Part shown: piece after piece, positions 52,070 through 62,393 of the stretch | Layout: every line of letters starts with the position of its first letter | Position numbering within the stretch: position 1 is the first letter of the stretch | NCBI GenBank assembly: GCA_008729055.1 | Contig: SDUX01000002.1 | Span: forward strand, 624,496 to 688,495 | Length of the DNA stretch: 64,000 nucleotides | Direction of reading: 5' to 3' | DNA from: Pyropia haitanensis | Taxonomy: Eukaryota > Rhodophyta > Bangiophyceae > Bangiales > Bangiaceae | Program-made: the position numbers and the translations under genes | Notes under the pieces: model-generated | What the model was told of the DNA's origin: nothing | The model's database searches: none | What the model saw: only the letters and a program-made list of their open reading frames with translations

Positions 52070-54088
52070 ATGGCCGGCCGCGCGCGCTGGCGCGCCGCCA
52101 CCCCCGCCCGGCCAGCCGCCCACGTGGCTGTCCCCTCTGCTGCTGCTGCTGCTGCTGCTGTTGCCGCTGCTGCTGCCGCCGCGGCGGCCGCCGTCGGCGC
52201 CGCCGCCACGCCGGTAGATCCCCCCCCCGCCCCCCTCGTTTCGGCTGGTCTGCTGCCGGCCGCGGCGCGCGGGGAGGATGACCCCGATCGCACCCTGTCC
52301 AAGGGTGCCATCACCGCGATCGTGCTCGGCTCCTTCCTCGCCGTCTTTGTGCTCGTCGCCGCCATCGTCGCGGCGCGGGTTGCCAAGCGCCGCCGCCGTG
52401 CCGCGGTCGAGGCGGCGGCGCCCAAGCCGCCCGCCGTCAAGCAGGGGGGGGGGGCGGCAGGGCGTCGGCGGGCAAGCCGTCGCCGACGCCGTCGCCAAGG
52501 GTATCGACGGCGGCGCCGCCGGCGGGCGTGGCCGCGCCGCCGCCCGCTGCGGTCCCCGCGTCGCCGGCGGCCGCCGCTGCGGGCGGTGGTGCCCATCCCG
52601 CCGCGCCGCCGCCCGGCGGTGGCGGCGGCGGCGGCGGCGGCGGTGCCGCGGCCGGCGTGGCGCCGCCGCTGGGGGGCGGCGGCGTCAAGGCCGACGCGGT
52701 GGCGGCACTGGCGGGTGGCGGCGCCAAGGCCACCGTGGCGGACACGGACGCGCTGGGCGTGACGACCAGCGAGGTGACCGCGTCGGGGATTGGCAGCAGC
52801 GTCGCCACGTCGGGCGGCTGGGCGCCGCCGCCGCCGTCAACGGTGCCGCCGACCGCGCCGGCCGCGGCGGGCGACCCGGCCACCACCGTCTACGCGTGGT
52901 CCCCGGCGGTGGCGTACGCGGCGACGGCGCCCGGTACCGGCGGCGGCGCCGCCGCCCACGGGCCGTACGCGCCGCCCGGGCCGTACGCATACGGAGGCGC
53001 CGCCGCTGCTGGGGTGCCGCTGCCGTCAGCGGGGGTGGGGGGGGTGCCCGCGCGGCCCGTCGGCTCGGCGGCGGTGACGGCGGCGGCGGCGGCGGCGGAG
53101 CCGTTGCTGTCCCCCCCGCCGCTGCCCGCGTCCCTCTACGACACCACCGGCCCCGAGGACCCCGCCCTCGTGGCGCGCGTGACGCCCGCGCCGCCGCCGC
53201 TGTCGCAGACGGGCGACGGCCTGTTTGGGCTGCTGCCGGCGGAGAGCTTTAGCGACCGGGTGGACGTGGACGCGCTGTTTCGGCACTCCACCGGGGATGT
53301 TGACACGGACGGCAAGGTATGAGCGGCGGTGCAGGCGGAGGGGGGGGGGGGCGAGCGGGGGTGGACATAATGGGAGGGGCATGGAGAATGCGGCCATGGC
53401 GGAGTGGGGGGGGCGGATGGGGAGGCAAAGCCATCACGGAGGGCGAGGGGAGTTGGCCCACGGCTGGGGCGACGGCGGCTGGATGTTGGGGATGGGGCGC
53501 GCGCGCGTCGCTGGCGTCTGTTTCTTTTTCGTCAGCCGCCGGCCTCCCGTGTATGTTGGCGGTGGGGGTCCCCTGTCGGGTTGCGTTCGTGCCAGCCTTC
53601 CTTTTTAGTACGCCCTGGTGGGAGAGCCCCCTGTGGAGGGCGCCGTGGACGGCGTACTCGTGTTGGTGAAGCGGGCGGCGCAGCTCGCCGGGTTCGGCCT
53701 TTCCGGGGACGTGGTCGCTCCCGCTTTCGTTCTGTTCTGTAAACCTCCCTCTTCTGGTTTCCATGCGTCGGCCAGTCCGCAGGGGCCGCAGCCAGCTGGC
53801 TGTCGATGGACGGCGGGGAGCAGCCAATTGGCCGCGCGGGTGCTTGCGGGCCCCCACCCTTCACCAGGCGACCGGCACCTGTCGGCGCCTCCGTCTTGTG
53901 CTAGTAACCGAGTTTCCATGCCGGCTGGGGCGGCGGTCGCATGTCCCGTGGGGGTAATCAGTGCGGCCGCCGGTCTGGGAAGGAGCGTTATCATGCACCC
54001 TACGGGAGAAGTGCCGGCGGACGCATGCCATCGCACGCCCAGCGTTGCTAGCCAAGCACGAGGTCTCGGGATCAATCGCTCGCTTTGA
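52070..54088 (+). CDS. Single-pass membrane protein with signal peptide, unknown function
   Basis: The ATG at 52070 opens a hydrophobic Ala/Val-rich leader (about 18-47). A short lumenal part (VDPPPAPLVSAGLLPAAARG) precedes one strong membrane helix, KGAITAIVLGSFLAVFVLVA, followed by a basic stop-transfer patch (AKRRRR). At the G11 tract 52444-52454 the reading shifts to another frame, where a long cytosolic Ala/Pro/Gly/Thr/Tyr-rich tail runs to LFRHSTGDVDTDGK. The donor AAG|GTATGA at 53316/53317 and acceptor CTTTTTAG at 53608 then give a phase-0 join to YALVGEPPVEGAVDGVLVLV. The stop used is at 54086, but a further intron is possible. Type I topology is inferred. No family recognised. Confidence 0.5.
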
Positions 54089-55677
54089 ATTATCCGGCTC
54101 TCTCTATTGATCCAGTTGGCGCCTCTGGGCCGGATGGCTGCTACAAGTCGAGGAGATCCTCGGGCGACTGGACCGTGCGCCCGCGCCCACCCTGCCCCAG
54201 CTACGCTTGACGGCATACAGCCGCGCGGGGGATGCGCCGCGCATGCACACCCACGTGTCCCCAGCGCAGTGGGGCGCCGGCACACTCGGTGCCGCGGCGG
54301 GTGTCGGCCGCCGCCGCCGCCGTTGCCAAGAGCGGCCGGCGAGCGCGCGCCGCAAGGGGGCGGCCGCGCGCGGCGGGGCGGCGCGCCCGCACGCCCGTCG
54401 CGAGCGCGCGTGCGGCGGGTGAGCGGTGGGCGGCGGCCCGTCGAGGCCGCCTCGCCTGCGCGGTCGGGTACGTAAAGCTACGCGGGGACCTGCCACACGG
54501 TGGGTGGGGTGCCAGCGCATCCGTGTGCGTGCGCCGGCTCGCGGGGGGCAGCGGGCGGAACAAGGTGGTCGCGGCGGCCGCGGCGGCTCGCCGCGGCGGG
54601 GGCCGTGCGGCCGCGCTGGCGGCCGCCGCCGACGCCGCGCGGCGGCGGCCTCGTCCACCCAGACAGACGCCCATCGCCCAGTCGTTTGCGCTGCCCGCCA
54701 CTCCCGGCCGCCCGCCGGCCTCGGTGCGCGGTCGTCGCGCGGGGGTTGTGCGGTGGCCACCCCCACCGCCGCCGCCACCCCCACTGCCGCCGCCACCGCC
54801 GCCGCCGACGCCGCCACTGTCGAGGCCGCCGCCACCGTGCTCGCCGCCGCCGTCGCCATGACCGCCACTGTGGGGCGGCGCGGTCTGTCGCCCGTGCTTT
54901 CGTGCGCGCGCGTGCGCGCCCGCGTTGTGGTCGCTACAGCGACGCGGGTGCCCGCGCTGGCGGGCGGCGACGGCGCGGCGCTGCTTGCCAGCAGACCCCT
55001 GTGGCGACGCGGTCGACGTGAGCGCGCAGTGCCGGCACCCGGACGACGAAAGAGGCGCCAGCGACGGCGGGGGGAGGTGAGCGGCGGGCGGGCGGCCTGG
55101 GCGCGCGGCGGGCCCGTGGTGTGGATCGACTGGCGGGGGGGGGAGGGGGATGACGCCGGGAATGGCGAGGGGGAGGGGAGGGCCGGAGGCGTGCGGGGGG
55201 CGGCCGCACCGGGCGCCCGCGTCGGGGGTCCGCCGCAGTTTTCGCGGTCGCCGGCCGCGTCGGCGGCGGCCGCCACGGCCGCCGCCGCCGCGGCGGGTGG
55301 GCGTCCCGCCGCCACGACGCTGGCGGGCGGGCCTGCCAGTCCAACCGCACCCCGGGAGCGGGTGGCCGGCCTGTGGGGCGCGCCGGCGGCGCCGCCGCCG
55401 CGTCGTTGACGCACCGCGGGGAGCGCCGGCCGGCGGCCCGCGCGGCGGCACGCGCGCCGCCCCCCCCTCTACGCAAACGCCGCCGCCCCTGCTGACCATG
55501 CAATGTACACGCCACGACGCGGCCGCCGCGGTGGCGAGGGGCCCCACCGCGTGGGCGGCGGCAGCCCTCCCACTCTCCCTCCCCCGCCCCCTCCCCCCCC
55601 GCCTCCCCCCCTCCTCGTCTCAGCAACGCCACGGGCGCCGGGAATGGCCGCAGGTGGCCCAGGTGCCGCGCCTCCCG
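54089..55677. other. GC-rich interval without a supported gene
   Basis: AT-richer around 54050-54115, then very GC-rich. Trinucleotide GCC/GGC clusters at 54765-54850 give open frames on both strands. A plus-strand segment, GGPVVWIDWRGGEG near 55110, looks protein-like but has no context. Confidence 0.4.
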
Positions 55678-57573
55678 TCAAAAGTCGAGGACCACGGGCG
55701 GCAGCGCCGGGTGGCCAACGAGCCGGCCGACGGCGGTGAGCACGTCGGCGCCCGGCCGGGGCCCGTCAAGGGCGACCGCGACGAGCGACACCCCCCCCAC
55801 CCCCCCACCCCCCGACGCCGCGGCGGGCGGCGGCGGCGTCACGGTCCACGAGCGCACGCGCACGCCCGCGGCGCCGAGGGCGGTGGCCGCCGCCCCCAGC
55901 TGGCCCGGCCCGTCGACCGTGGCGGTGAGGAGGACGGTGCCCGCCAGCGGCACCGCCGGCGCCCAGCCGCCGACGCGGGTCAGCGTCGGCACGCCCGCCA
56001 CGAGCGCGCCCGCCACCACCGGCGCACCCGCCACCGCGACCGTCACCGTTCCCGGCGGGGCCGCGGCGACGCCGTTCCCGCTGCCGGCGGCGCCATTGGC
56101 CGCGGCGACGCCATTGCCCGCCGCGGCCGCTGTCTGCGACACGCGCACGCCCGCCGCGCGGGCCACCGCGTCGGCATTGACGGCGTTGATGCGCGGGCGG
56201 CCCGCACCGCCGCCGCCGTCGCCGCCGCCGCCGCCGCCGAGCACACCCCCAATGACCGCCGCCCGCAGCAGCGCCGCCTCTGCAGCGTCCGCGCGGGCGT
56301 CTTGGCTGCCGCCGCGGCCGCCGCCGCTGCCACCATCCACCGCGGCGGCCGTGATGGACAGGGTCGTCGGCGGGGCGGCGGCGGCGGCGGCGGCGCCATC
56401 GTCGGCGGCGGGCGCCGACCGCAGCCGCCGCGCGACCCCCCCCAGCGCCGCGGCGAGCGCGAGGCGCGGCGCCGCCGCGGCGGCGCGGTCCGCCGGCAGC
56501 CCCGGCGCGTTGACGCTCGCCGCGACGGGGGTGCCCGCGAGCGCGGCGGTGACGGCGGCGGCGACCTCCACGCCCGCCGCGGCGCGCGCCTCGGCGGTGG
56601 CGGCGCCCAGGTGGGGGGTGGCGAGCACCCGCGGGTGCCGCGCGAGCGCCGCCGACGGGCACGCCGCCGCCGCCGCCGCCGTGCGGGTGTCACCAGCGGC
56701 GGCAGCGGCGGCGGCGGGCGGCTCGGCGGCAAAGACGTCGAGCGCGGCGCCGGCGAGGTGGCCAGCGTCAAGCGCGGCGAGCAGCGCCGCCTCGTCCACC
56801 ACCCCCCCGCGGGACGCGTTGATGAGCCGCGCGCCGCGCTTGGCCAGCCCCAGCCGCCGCGCGTCTACGAGGTGCCGCGTCGACGGCGTCAGCGGCACGT
56901 GGATGGAGATAAAGTCGGCCGCCGCGACGGCGTCGTCGACACTCACGGCGGTGACGCCGTCGGCGGCGGCGGCGGCCGCGTCGAGCCGCGGCCCCGCGGC
57001 CAGGACGGCCATGCCCAGCGCGCGGCAGCGCGCCGCGACGGCCCGGCCGGTGCGGCCATACCCGACCACGCCGACCGTCTTGCCCGCCAGCGACACGCCC
57101 ACAAACGCGGCGCGGTCCCAGCGGCCGGCCTTGACCGCCGCGTCCGCCGCGGCCACGTGGCGGGCCAGCCCCATCAGCAGCGCGACGGTGTGCTCCGCCG
57201 CGGCGTCCGCGTTGGCCACGGGCGCGTTGACGACGAGCACCCCCGCCGCCGTCGCGGCGTCGACGCACACATTGTCCACGCCAACGCCCGCGCGGCCGAC
57301 GACGCGCAGGCGGGGCGCGGCGGCGGCGAGCACCTCGGCCGTCACCGCCGTGCCGCTGCGCACAATGAGCGCGTCGACGGTGCCGAGGGCGGCGGCGGCG
57401 GCGGGGGTGGCCAGGCCAGCCGCGGCGGGGAGCACCTCGATGCCCGCGTCGACGAGGTGCGCGACGCCCTCGGCGGAGAGGGCGTCGGCGAGGAGGACCC
57501 GCGTGACGCCGGGGGGGGACGCCACCGCCGACGCTGCGGCGGGGGGGAGGGACGTCACCATGGACAGGGGGGG

Positions 57574-57616
<43 letters not shown>

Positions 57617-57762
57617 GCAGCGGCGGTGCCGTCGCCGCGGTGGCGGCGGGTGGCATTGCCGACGGCGGCGGCAGCGCCGAGCAGCGGCCGCCGGCCGGTG
57701 TAAGGGTGGTGGAGCGGGCGGCGGCCGACCGCCGCCCAGCCGGCAGGCGTGACAAACGCCAT
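55678..57762 (-). CDS. PGDH: D-3-phosphoglycerate dehydrogenase (plastid type)
   Basis: 694 residues, intronless. Residues 1-80 are a transit-peptide-like leader with an Ala run. The catalytic domain has RVLLADALSAEGV, IVRSGTAVTAEVL, VVGRAGVGVDNV and NAPVANADAAAEHT, all standard for PGDH. The nucleotide-binding loop is GYGRTG (234-239). Catalytic residues are Arg318 (NASRGGVVDE), Glu347 (DVFAAEPP) and His384 (TPHLGAAT). An allosteric-substrate-binding domain (about 490-600) with an internal low-complexity insert and a C-terminal ACT domain (TVLLTATVDGPGQLGAAATA...) complete the long type-1 form. It oxidises 3-phosphoglycerate to start phosphorylated serine synthesis. The acidic residue that normally ends the second strand and binds the NAD ribose (AxDP) is replaced: MAVLAAGP, Gly257. 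ACT-based feedback by serine is plausible. Confidence 0.94.
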
Positions 57763-58953
57763 CGAGGTGGCGGCGGCGAGGGGCGGGAGGGGGGTGCGGC
57801 GGAGCCCGGCAGCGCGTCAGAGACCAAACACGCCGCCGGCAGCGGCTGTCGCCGCCGGCCGACGCGGGCGGCACGACGCGCACCCGCCGCGGGTCGTGGG
57901 CGGCGGCGGGCACAAGGGCGGCGTCTGGGGAGCAGCGCGCACAGCGCGAGGCGGCGGCCGTCGCGGGCAGCGGGCGGCCACGCCGCCCGCGGCGGCGGCG
58001 GCCCCGCGGGGCCACGCCCGGCGGCGCGGCGGCGGGGCGCCGCTGGCCGCCGCCGCCGCCGCCGCCGCGGCCGCCGCCCAGAGGCGGCCCCCGGCGGCGC
58101 TGCCGACGCGCGCCGGCGGGGGGCGGGCGGCCGCTCGGCGGCGGTCGGCGCGGCGGGCGCCAGCGCACGGCCGCCGCGGCGCGGACTTTGGCCCGGGCCA
58201 GTCGCCGCGGCCGCCGCGCAGTGCCTGCAGCGTCGCGCGTGGCGGCGCCGCCGATGGACGGCGGGGGTGCGCCCGCGGGTGGCGGCTCGGCGCAGACCAT
58301 TGGCCGCGGCAAAGACCGTCATCCCGCCACCCCAAACCGGGTGGACGACGGTTCGTGCTATCTCCCAACGAATATCGTGTCCCAGCAAGGATCGAGCAGC
58401 GGAGGCACACAGTAAGTAGGCGTTGTTTCCAAGTTGTTGTATATTGCCGATCGTTCCTCACCGGCATTTTTTCCTTGGTGCGTTGCCTCGCGCCGCGATG
58501 ACAAGTAGTGTTGGACGGATGTGGACGGGGTGGCAGCGGGACGAAGGGCTCCGGCGTGGGCCGCTCGGCTGTCGAGGCAACGTGCAGCGTGTGGCGACGT
58601 CGTAGGGACGCCTCGCCGCACCCGGCGCCATGCGGCTTCGTCTGCCAGGCAGCCCAGTCCTTGGTGCGTAACTCTGCACCCGCGCGCTCACAGGGCGTGT
58701 GGTTTGTAGGAGGCCAGTCAAAAATAGAGGCGGCCCTGGCGACGGGCGGCGGCGGCAGCCGCCATGCGGCATCGCAGCCGGGGGGGGGGTGCGGCATCGA
58801 CAGCGGGCATCGCCACCGTCCGCGAGAAGCGACGCCCCCACAGACGACGCGCCGTGTGTACCAGTACAGATTCCGCACCGTAGGTTGTCCACTGTCTTGC
58901 AAAAAAGACCCTGGGAGGACAACGGTTTACCCCCGCCCACGACCAGCTGCACC
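57763..58953. other. Interval between PGDH and PurM genes
   Basis: Upstream region of the minus-strand PGDH gene. GC-rich to 58200, then less biased from 58330 to 58520. The 3' end of PurM lies at its right edge. No gene recognised. Confidence 0.45.
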
Positions 58954-60173
58954 TCAGTACTCATCAAACGTCACGCCCTCCACCGCGTGGGTGACCACCC
59001 CACTATCATTGACGGTGCCGACAATCTTGCACCCCGGCAGGCGCTCGTTGAGCCAGCCCACCACCGCGGGCGCCGCCGCCGCGTCCACGACGAGCGCCAT
59101 GCCCATGCCCATATTGAACGTCCGGTACATCTCCCGGTCGGCCACCCCGCCGGCCGCCTGGAGCCACGTAAACTCGGGGAGCACCGGCAGCGGGTCGGTG
59201 AGGGCGTAGCCGGCGCCCGCCTTGAGCCGCAGCAGGTTGGACAGGCCGCCGCCCGTGATGTTGGCCACCCCGTGCAGGTCCGCGTAGGCGCACGGCGGCG
59301 CGGGGGCGTCCGCGGCGCCCGCAGCGGCGGCCGGGCGCACGCCAAACGGGTCGGCCTGGGCGCCCTTGGCGGCGGCGTACAGGTCCACCAGCGGGTCCAC
59401 ATAAATGTACGTTGGGTGCAGGAGCACCTCCCCCAGCGTCACGGGCGCGTCGGCGGCGGCGCCCGCGATGCGGGCGATCGCGTCCCCCCCCGCGCGCGCA
59501 ACGCCCGGCGCGGCCACCCCAAACGGCGCCGCGTCGGTGAGCGCCACGCCGCTCGCGTCGACGCACTTGCGGGCGAGCGAAAAGCCGTTGGAGTGGACGC
59601 CACTCGCGGGGAGCCCAATGACCGCGTCGCCCGGCGTGACGGCGGCGCCGTCGAGCTCGTCGCCCACCGGCAGCCAGCCGAGGGCGGTGCCCGCCATGTC
59701 CACCTCCCGCACCATCTCGGGGAGGCTGGCCGACTCGCCGCCCGCGAGGCTCACCCGCGCCGACCGGCACGCGGCGGCGAGCCCCCGCCCCAGCGCCGCC
59801 CACGCCGCGTCATCCGGCGCGGGCGCGGCGATGTAGTCGACAAACGCGAGCGGCTCGGCGCCAATGCACAGCAGGTCATTGACGTTCATGGCCATGCAGT
59901 CCACGGGGACGGTCTCGTAGTGGCCCAGCGCCGCCGCGAGGAGCAGCTTGGTGCCGACGCCGTCCGTCGCGAGCGCCAGGTACGTCGACGGGCCAAACGC
60001 GAGGAGGCCCGAAAAGTTGGACGCCGTCGCCGCGAGCGCGCCGCGCGCGCCGCCGCCCCGCGCGGGCGGGCCCGCGCCGGCAAACGCCCGGAGCAGCGAC
60101 TTGACCGCCGACGCCTCGGCAGAGATGTTGACGCCGGCGGCGGCGTAGGTGAGGCCGTCGCCGGTGGATGACA

Positions 60174-60222
<49 letters not shown>

Positions 60223-60273
60223 AGGAGGAGCCGACGCCGGGGGGGGGGGGGGGGGGGGAGGGGAGGTGGCCAT
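58954..60273 (-). CDS. PurM: Phosphoribosylformylglycinamidine cyclo-ligase (AIR synthetase)
   Basis: 439 residues from the ATG at 60273, single-function PurM as in plants and bacteria. Motifs in order: TYAAAGVNISAEASAVKSL, LATDGVGTKLLLA (ATP/metal loop), MAMNVNDLLCIGAEPLAFVD, GGESASLPEM (usual form GGETAEMP), LPASGVHSNGFSLARK, LLHPTYIYV, GVANITGGGLSNLLR and YRTFNMGMGMALVV. It closes FGAM to AIR in purine synthesis using ATP. A Pro run sits near the start. The plastid transit peptide probably lies upstream: MVLPPPRPPRAAAFAAPP from an ATG at 60488, then, in the present frame, HATTAAGRTARPLAASRSSW. The two pieces are separated by the G15 tract 60428-60442, so the true gene likely extends to 60488 with a corrected tract length. 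Confidence 0.94.
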
Positions 60274-60488
60274 CGCCGCCGCCCGCCCGCGCTGCCGCCG
60301 TGACCCGGCCGTGCCGCCGCGGGCAGACGTGCCGGGTGCTGCCGACGGCCGCCGGCCGGCCGTCCAGGACGAGCGGGACGCGGCGAGCGGCCGCGCCGTG
60401 CGGCCGGCGGCGGTCGTGGCGTGGGGAGGGGGGGGGGGGGGGCGGCAAACGCGGCGGCCCGTGGCGGGCGGGGCGGGGGAAGGACCAT

Positions 60489-61286
60489 GACCCCCTGGGG
60501 GGGGGTGACCAGGCGGGGGCGGAAGGGAGGGGGGACAGGGGGGGGAGGAGGCGGGGGGGGGGTTGCGGGGGGGCTGGCCACCGAGTGAGGTGGGGGGGGG
60601 GGGGGGGGCGAGCGGGATGCCAGGCCGTCGACGAGCGGCGCTAGTGGGGAGGTGGGCAGACGGTCGCGGGCGGGCGGGGGCGGGCGGCCGCGGGCGGGCG
60701 GGGGTGGGGGGGCGGGCGGGTCGGCCATGCGGCCGCGCGGCCGACGCCGCCGCCGTTGCCGCCGCCGTGATCTGCGCCCGCCCGCCGGCGGGATCCGCGT
60801 CACATTTCCAGCCGTGCCACCCACACGGCCGCCGCCGCCGCCGCCGCCGCCGCCGCGGCCGCCGCCGCCGGCCGCGGCGGCGCGCGCTGGGCGCCGCCGC
60901 GGGCTCGCCCACCGTCGCTGCTGGCCGTTTGGCTGTGGGCGGTGTGCCGCGCGGCGCGCGGTGGCGGACGGCCTCCGCCGTGGAGGGGGAGGAGGGGCGA
61001 TGGCCGACTGGGGTGGGACGCGCTGGCGCTGCCGGGTGTGACGCCCCCACGCGGGGACGGACGAGACGACCGACGCGCGGGTGCCGCCGCGGCAACCCGC
61101 ACGGGTCGCAGGGGGTACTCGCCCCTCACGCGCGTGGGGGTCGCGCCGGCGCGCTCCGGCACGCGCCCGTCGCCTGCACTCCCTCCCGCGGCGGGCGTTC
61201 TCGCCAAGCTACCACCATGCAGATACAGCTATCGGGAGGCGGCGTGGGGGGGATGCCAAACCCCTCCCGCCCGTTCTTTTGCCGCG
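60489..61286. other. Interval between PurM and hydrolase genes
   Basis: Contains many G tracts (60500-60610) and a GCC run at 60830-60860. Promoter region of PurM and 3' region of the hydrolase. No gene recognised. Confidence 0.5.
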
Positions 61287-62393
61287 TCACTGGAGGTGGC
61301 GCGTCAGCGCCTCGTTGACCGCATCCGCGTGGGCGCCCGGCAAGAAGAAGCTCGAGTGCGTGGCGCCCAGGAGCTCCGTGTAGCGCACCCGCGCCGCCCC
61401 CATGAGCAGCCGCCCCACCATCGCCGCGCTCGCGGCAACGTACGACGGCACCACAACGTCGTCGGCGCTGCCGCCCACAAACTCCACGGGGTACCCCCGG
61501 CGGCCGGGGGCGGTCACACCCGCCACGCGGGACCGCCGGCGGGCGTCGGCGACAAAGCCTTGCAGCGCCACGACCGCGGCGACGCGGACGCGCGACGTCA
61601 GCGCCACGTGCGTGGCCATCACCGCGCCGAGGCTGTGGCCGGCCAGCACCACCCGCTCGCCAGCCGTCGTGCAGCGGCCGCTGTTGTCGCGCCGCCCGCC
61701 GAGCGCACGGTGCTCGGCGGCGATGATCGCCTCGACGCGGCGGGTGGAGAGGAAGAGCCCCAGCCCGTCCTCATCAATGGGGCTGTCCAGCAGCACCCGC
61801 TCCGCGTCGGCCGCGTCGGCCGGGCGCGTGGCGAGGGTGGTATTGAGCGCCGGGCTCAGGTCGTACCACGCGTAGACGGGCGCCGCGTCGGGCGGCACCT
61901 CTACCTGCACCGGCATCCGCGGCGCAAACGGCACGACCAGCCGCACAGACGCCCACGCGGCTGGTGCGGACGACAGCAGCGTCTGCAGCAGGGGCAGGTA
62001 CACTTCGGGCGTGTCGGTGTGGCAGTGGAGCAAGACGAGCGACGCGGTGGCGCGGCGCGGCGGCACGAGCACAAATCCACCCAGCGGCGGCGCCGCCCCG
62101 CACCGCACCGTGTGGGCGGTTCGCGGCAGGCGGCCGCCGCACTCGACGGGCACCAGAGCCGGGACGTCTTCTGGCGCAATGCCGCCCATCGGGTCGATCT
62201 GGGGCTTGTCCTTAGCAAGCAACTCGCGCAGCGCGCGGGGGGACAGGAAGGGCTGCCGCCCTAGGGACGGCGGCGTGTGCGGCGTGTCGGGGTAGACCAC
62301 CGGCTCGGGGGAAAAGGCCGTGGCGGGCGTCGTGCCGCCGCCGACGAGGGTGGCCACGAGGAGGAGGACCGCGGCCACCGCGGTCGCCATCAT
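61287..62393 (-). CDS. Secreted alpha/beta-hydrolase (acyl-protein thioesterase/carboxylesterase-like)
   Basis: 368 residues from the ATG at 62393, which opens a signal peptide (hydrophobic 3-20; cleavage near Ala26). The hydrolase core begins GGFVLVPPRRATASLVLLHCH. It carries the nucleophile elbow AGHSLGAVMA with Ser254, GSADDVVVPSYV with Asp311, and LLGATHSSFF with His346, the Ser-Asp-His order of the LYPLA/phospholipase-carboxylesterase family. It is longer than cytosolic acyl-protein thioesterases (about 230 residues) because of a 90-residue N-terminal part and an insert (about 175-240) containing YAWYDLSPALNTTLATRP; the WYD element is also found in acyl-protein thioesterases. The substrate is unknown. 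Location outside the cell or in the secretory system is inferred from the leader; a plastid lumen or complex-plastid route cannot be excluded. Confidence 0.82.
   Translation of the reverse strand: MMATAVAAVLLLVATLVGGGTTPATAFSPEPVVYPDTPHTPPSLGRQPFLSPRALRELLAKDKPQIDPMGGIAPEDVPALVPVECGGRLPRTAHTVRCGAAPPLGGFVLVPPRRATASLVLLHCHTDTPEVYLPLLQTLLSSAPAAWASVRLVVPFAPRMPVQVEVPPDAAPVYAWYDLSPALNTTLATRPADAADAERVLLDSPIDEDGLGLFLSTRRVEAIIAAEHRALGGRRDNSGRCTTAGERVVLAGHSLGAVMATHVALTSRVRVAAVVALQGFVADARRRSRVAGVTAPGRRGYPVEFVGGSADDVVVPSYVAASAAMVGRLLMGAARVRYTELLGATHSSFFLPGAHADAVNEALTRHLQ

Noticed and set aside
55150..58419. Plus-strand 1089-residue open frame
   Set aside because: It is the antisense of the phosphoglycerate dehydrogenase gene plus flanks and has no domain of its own.
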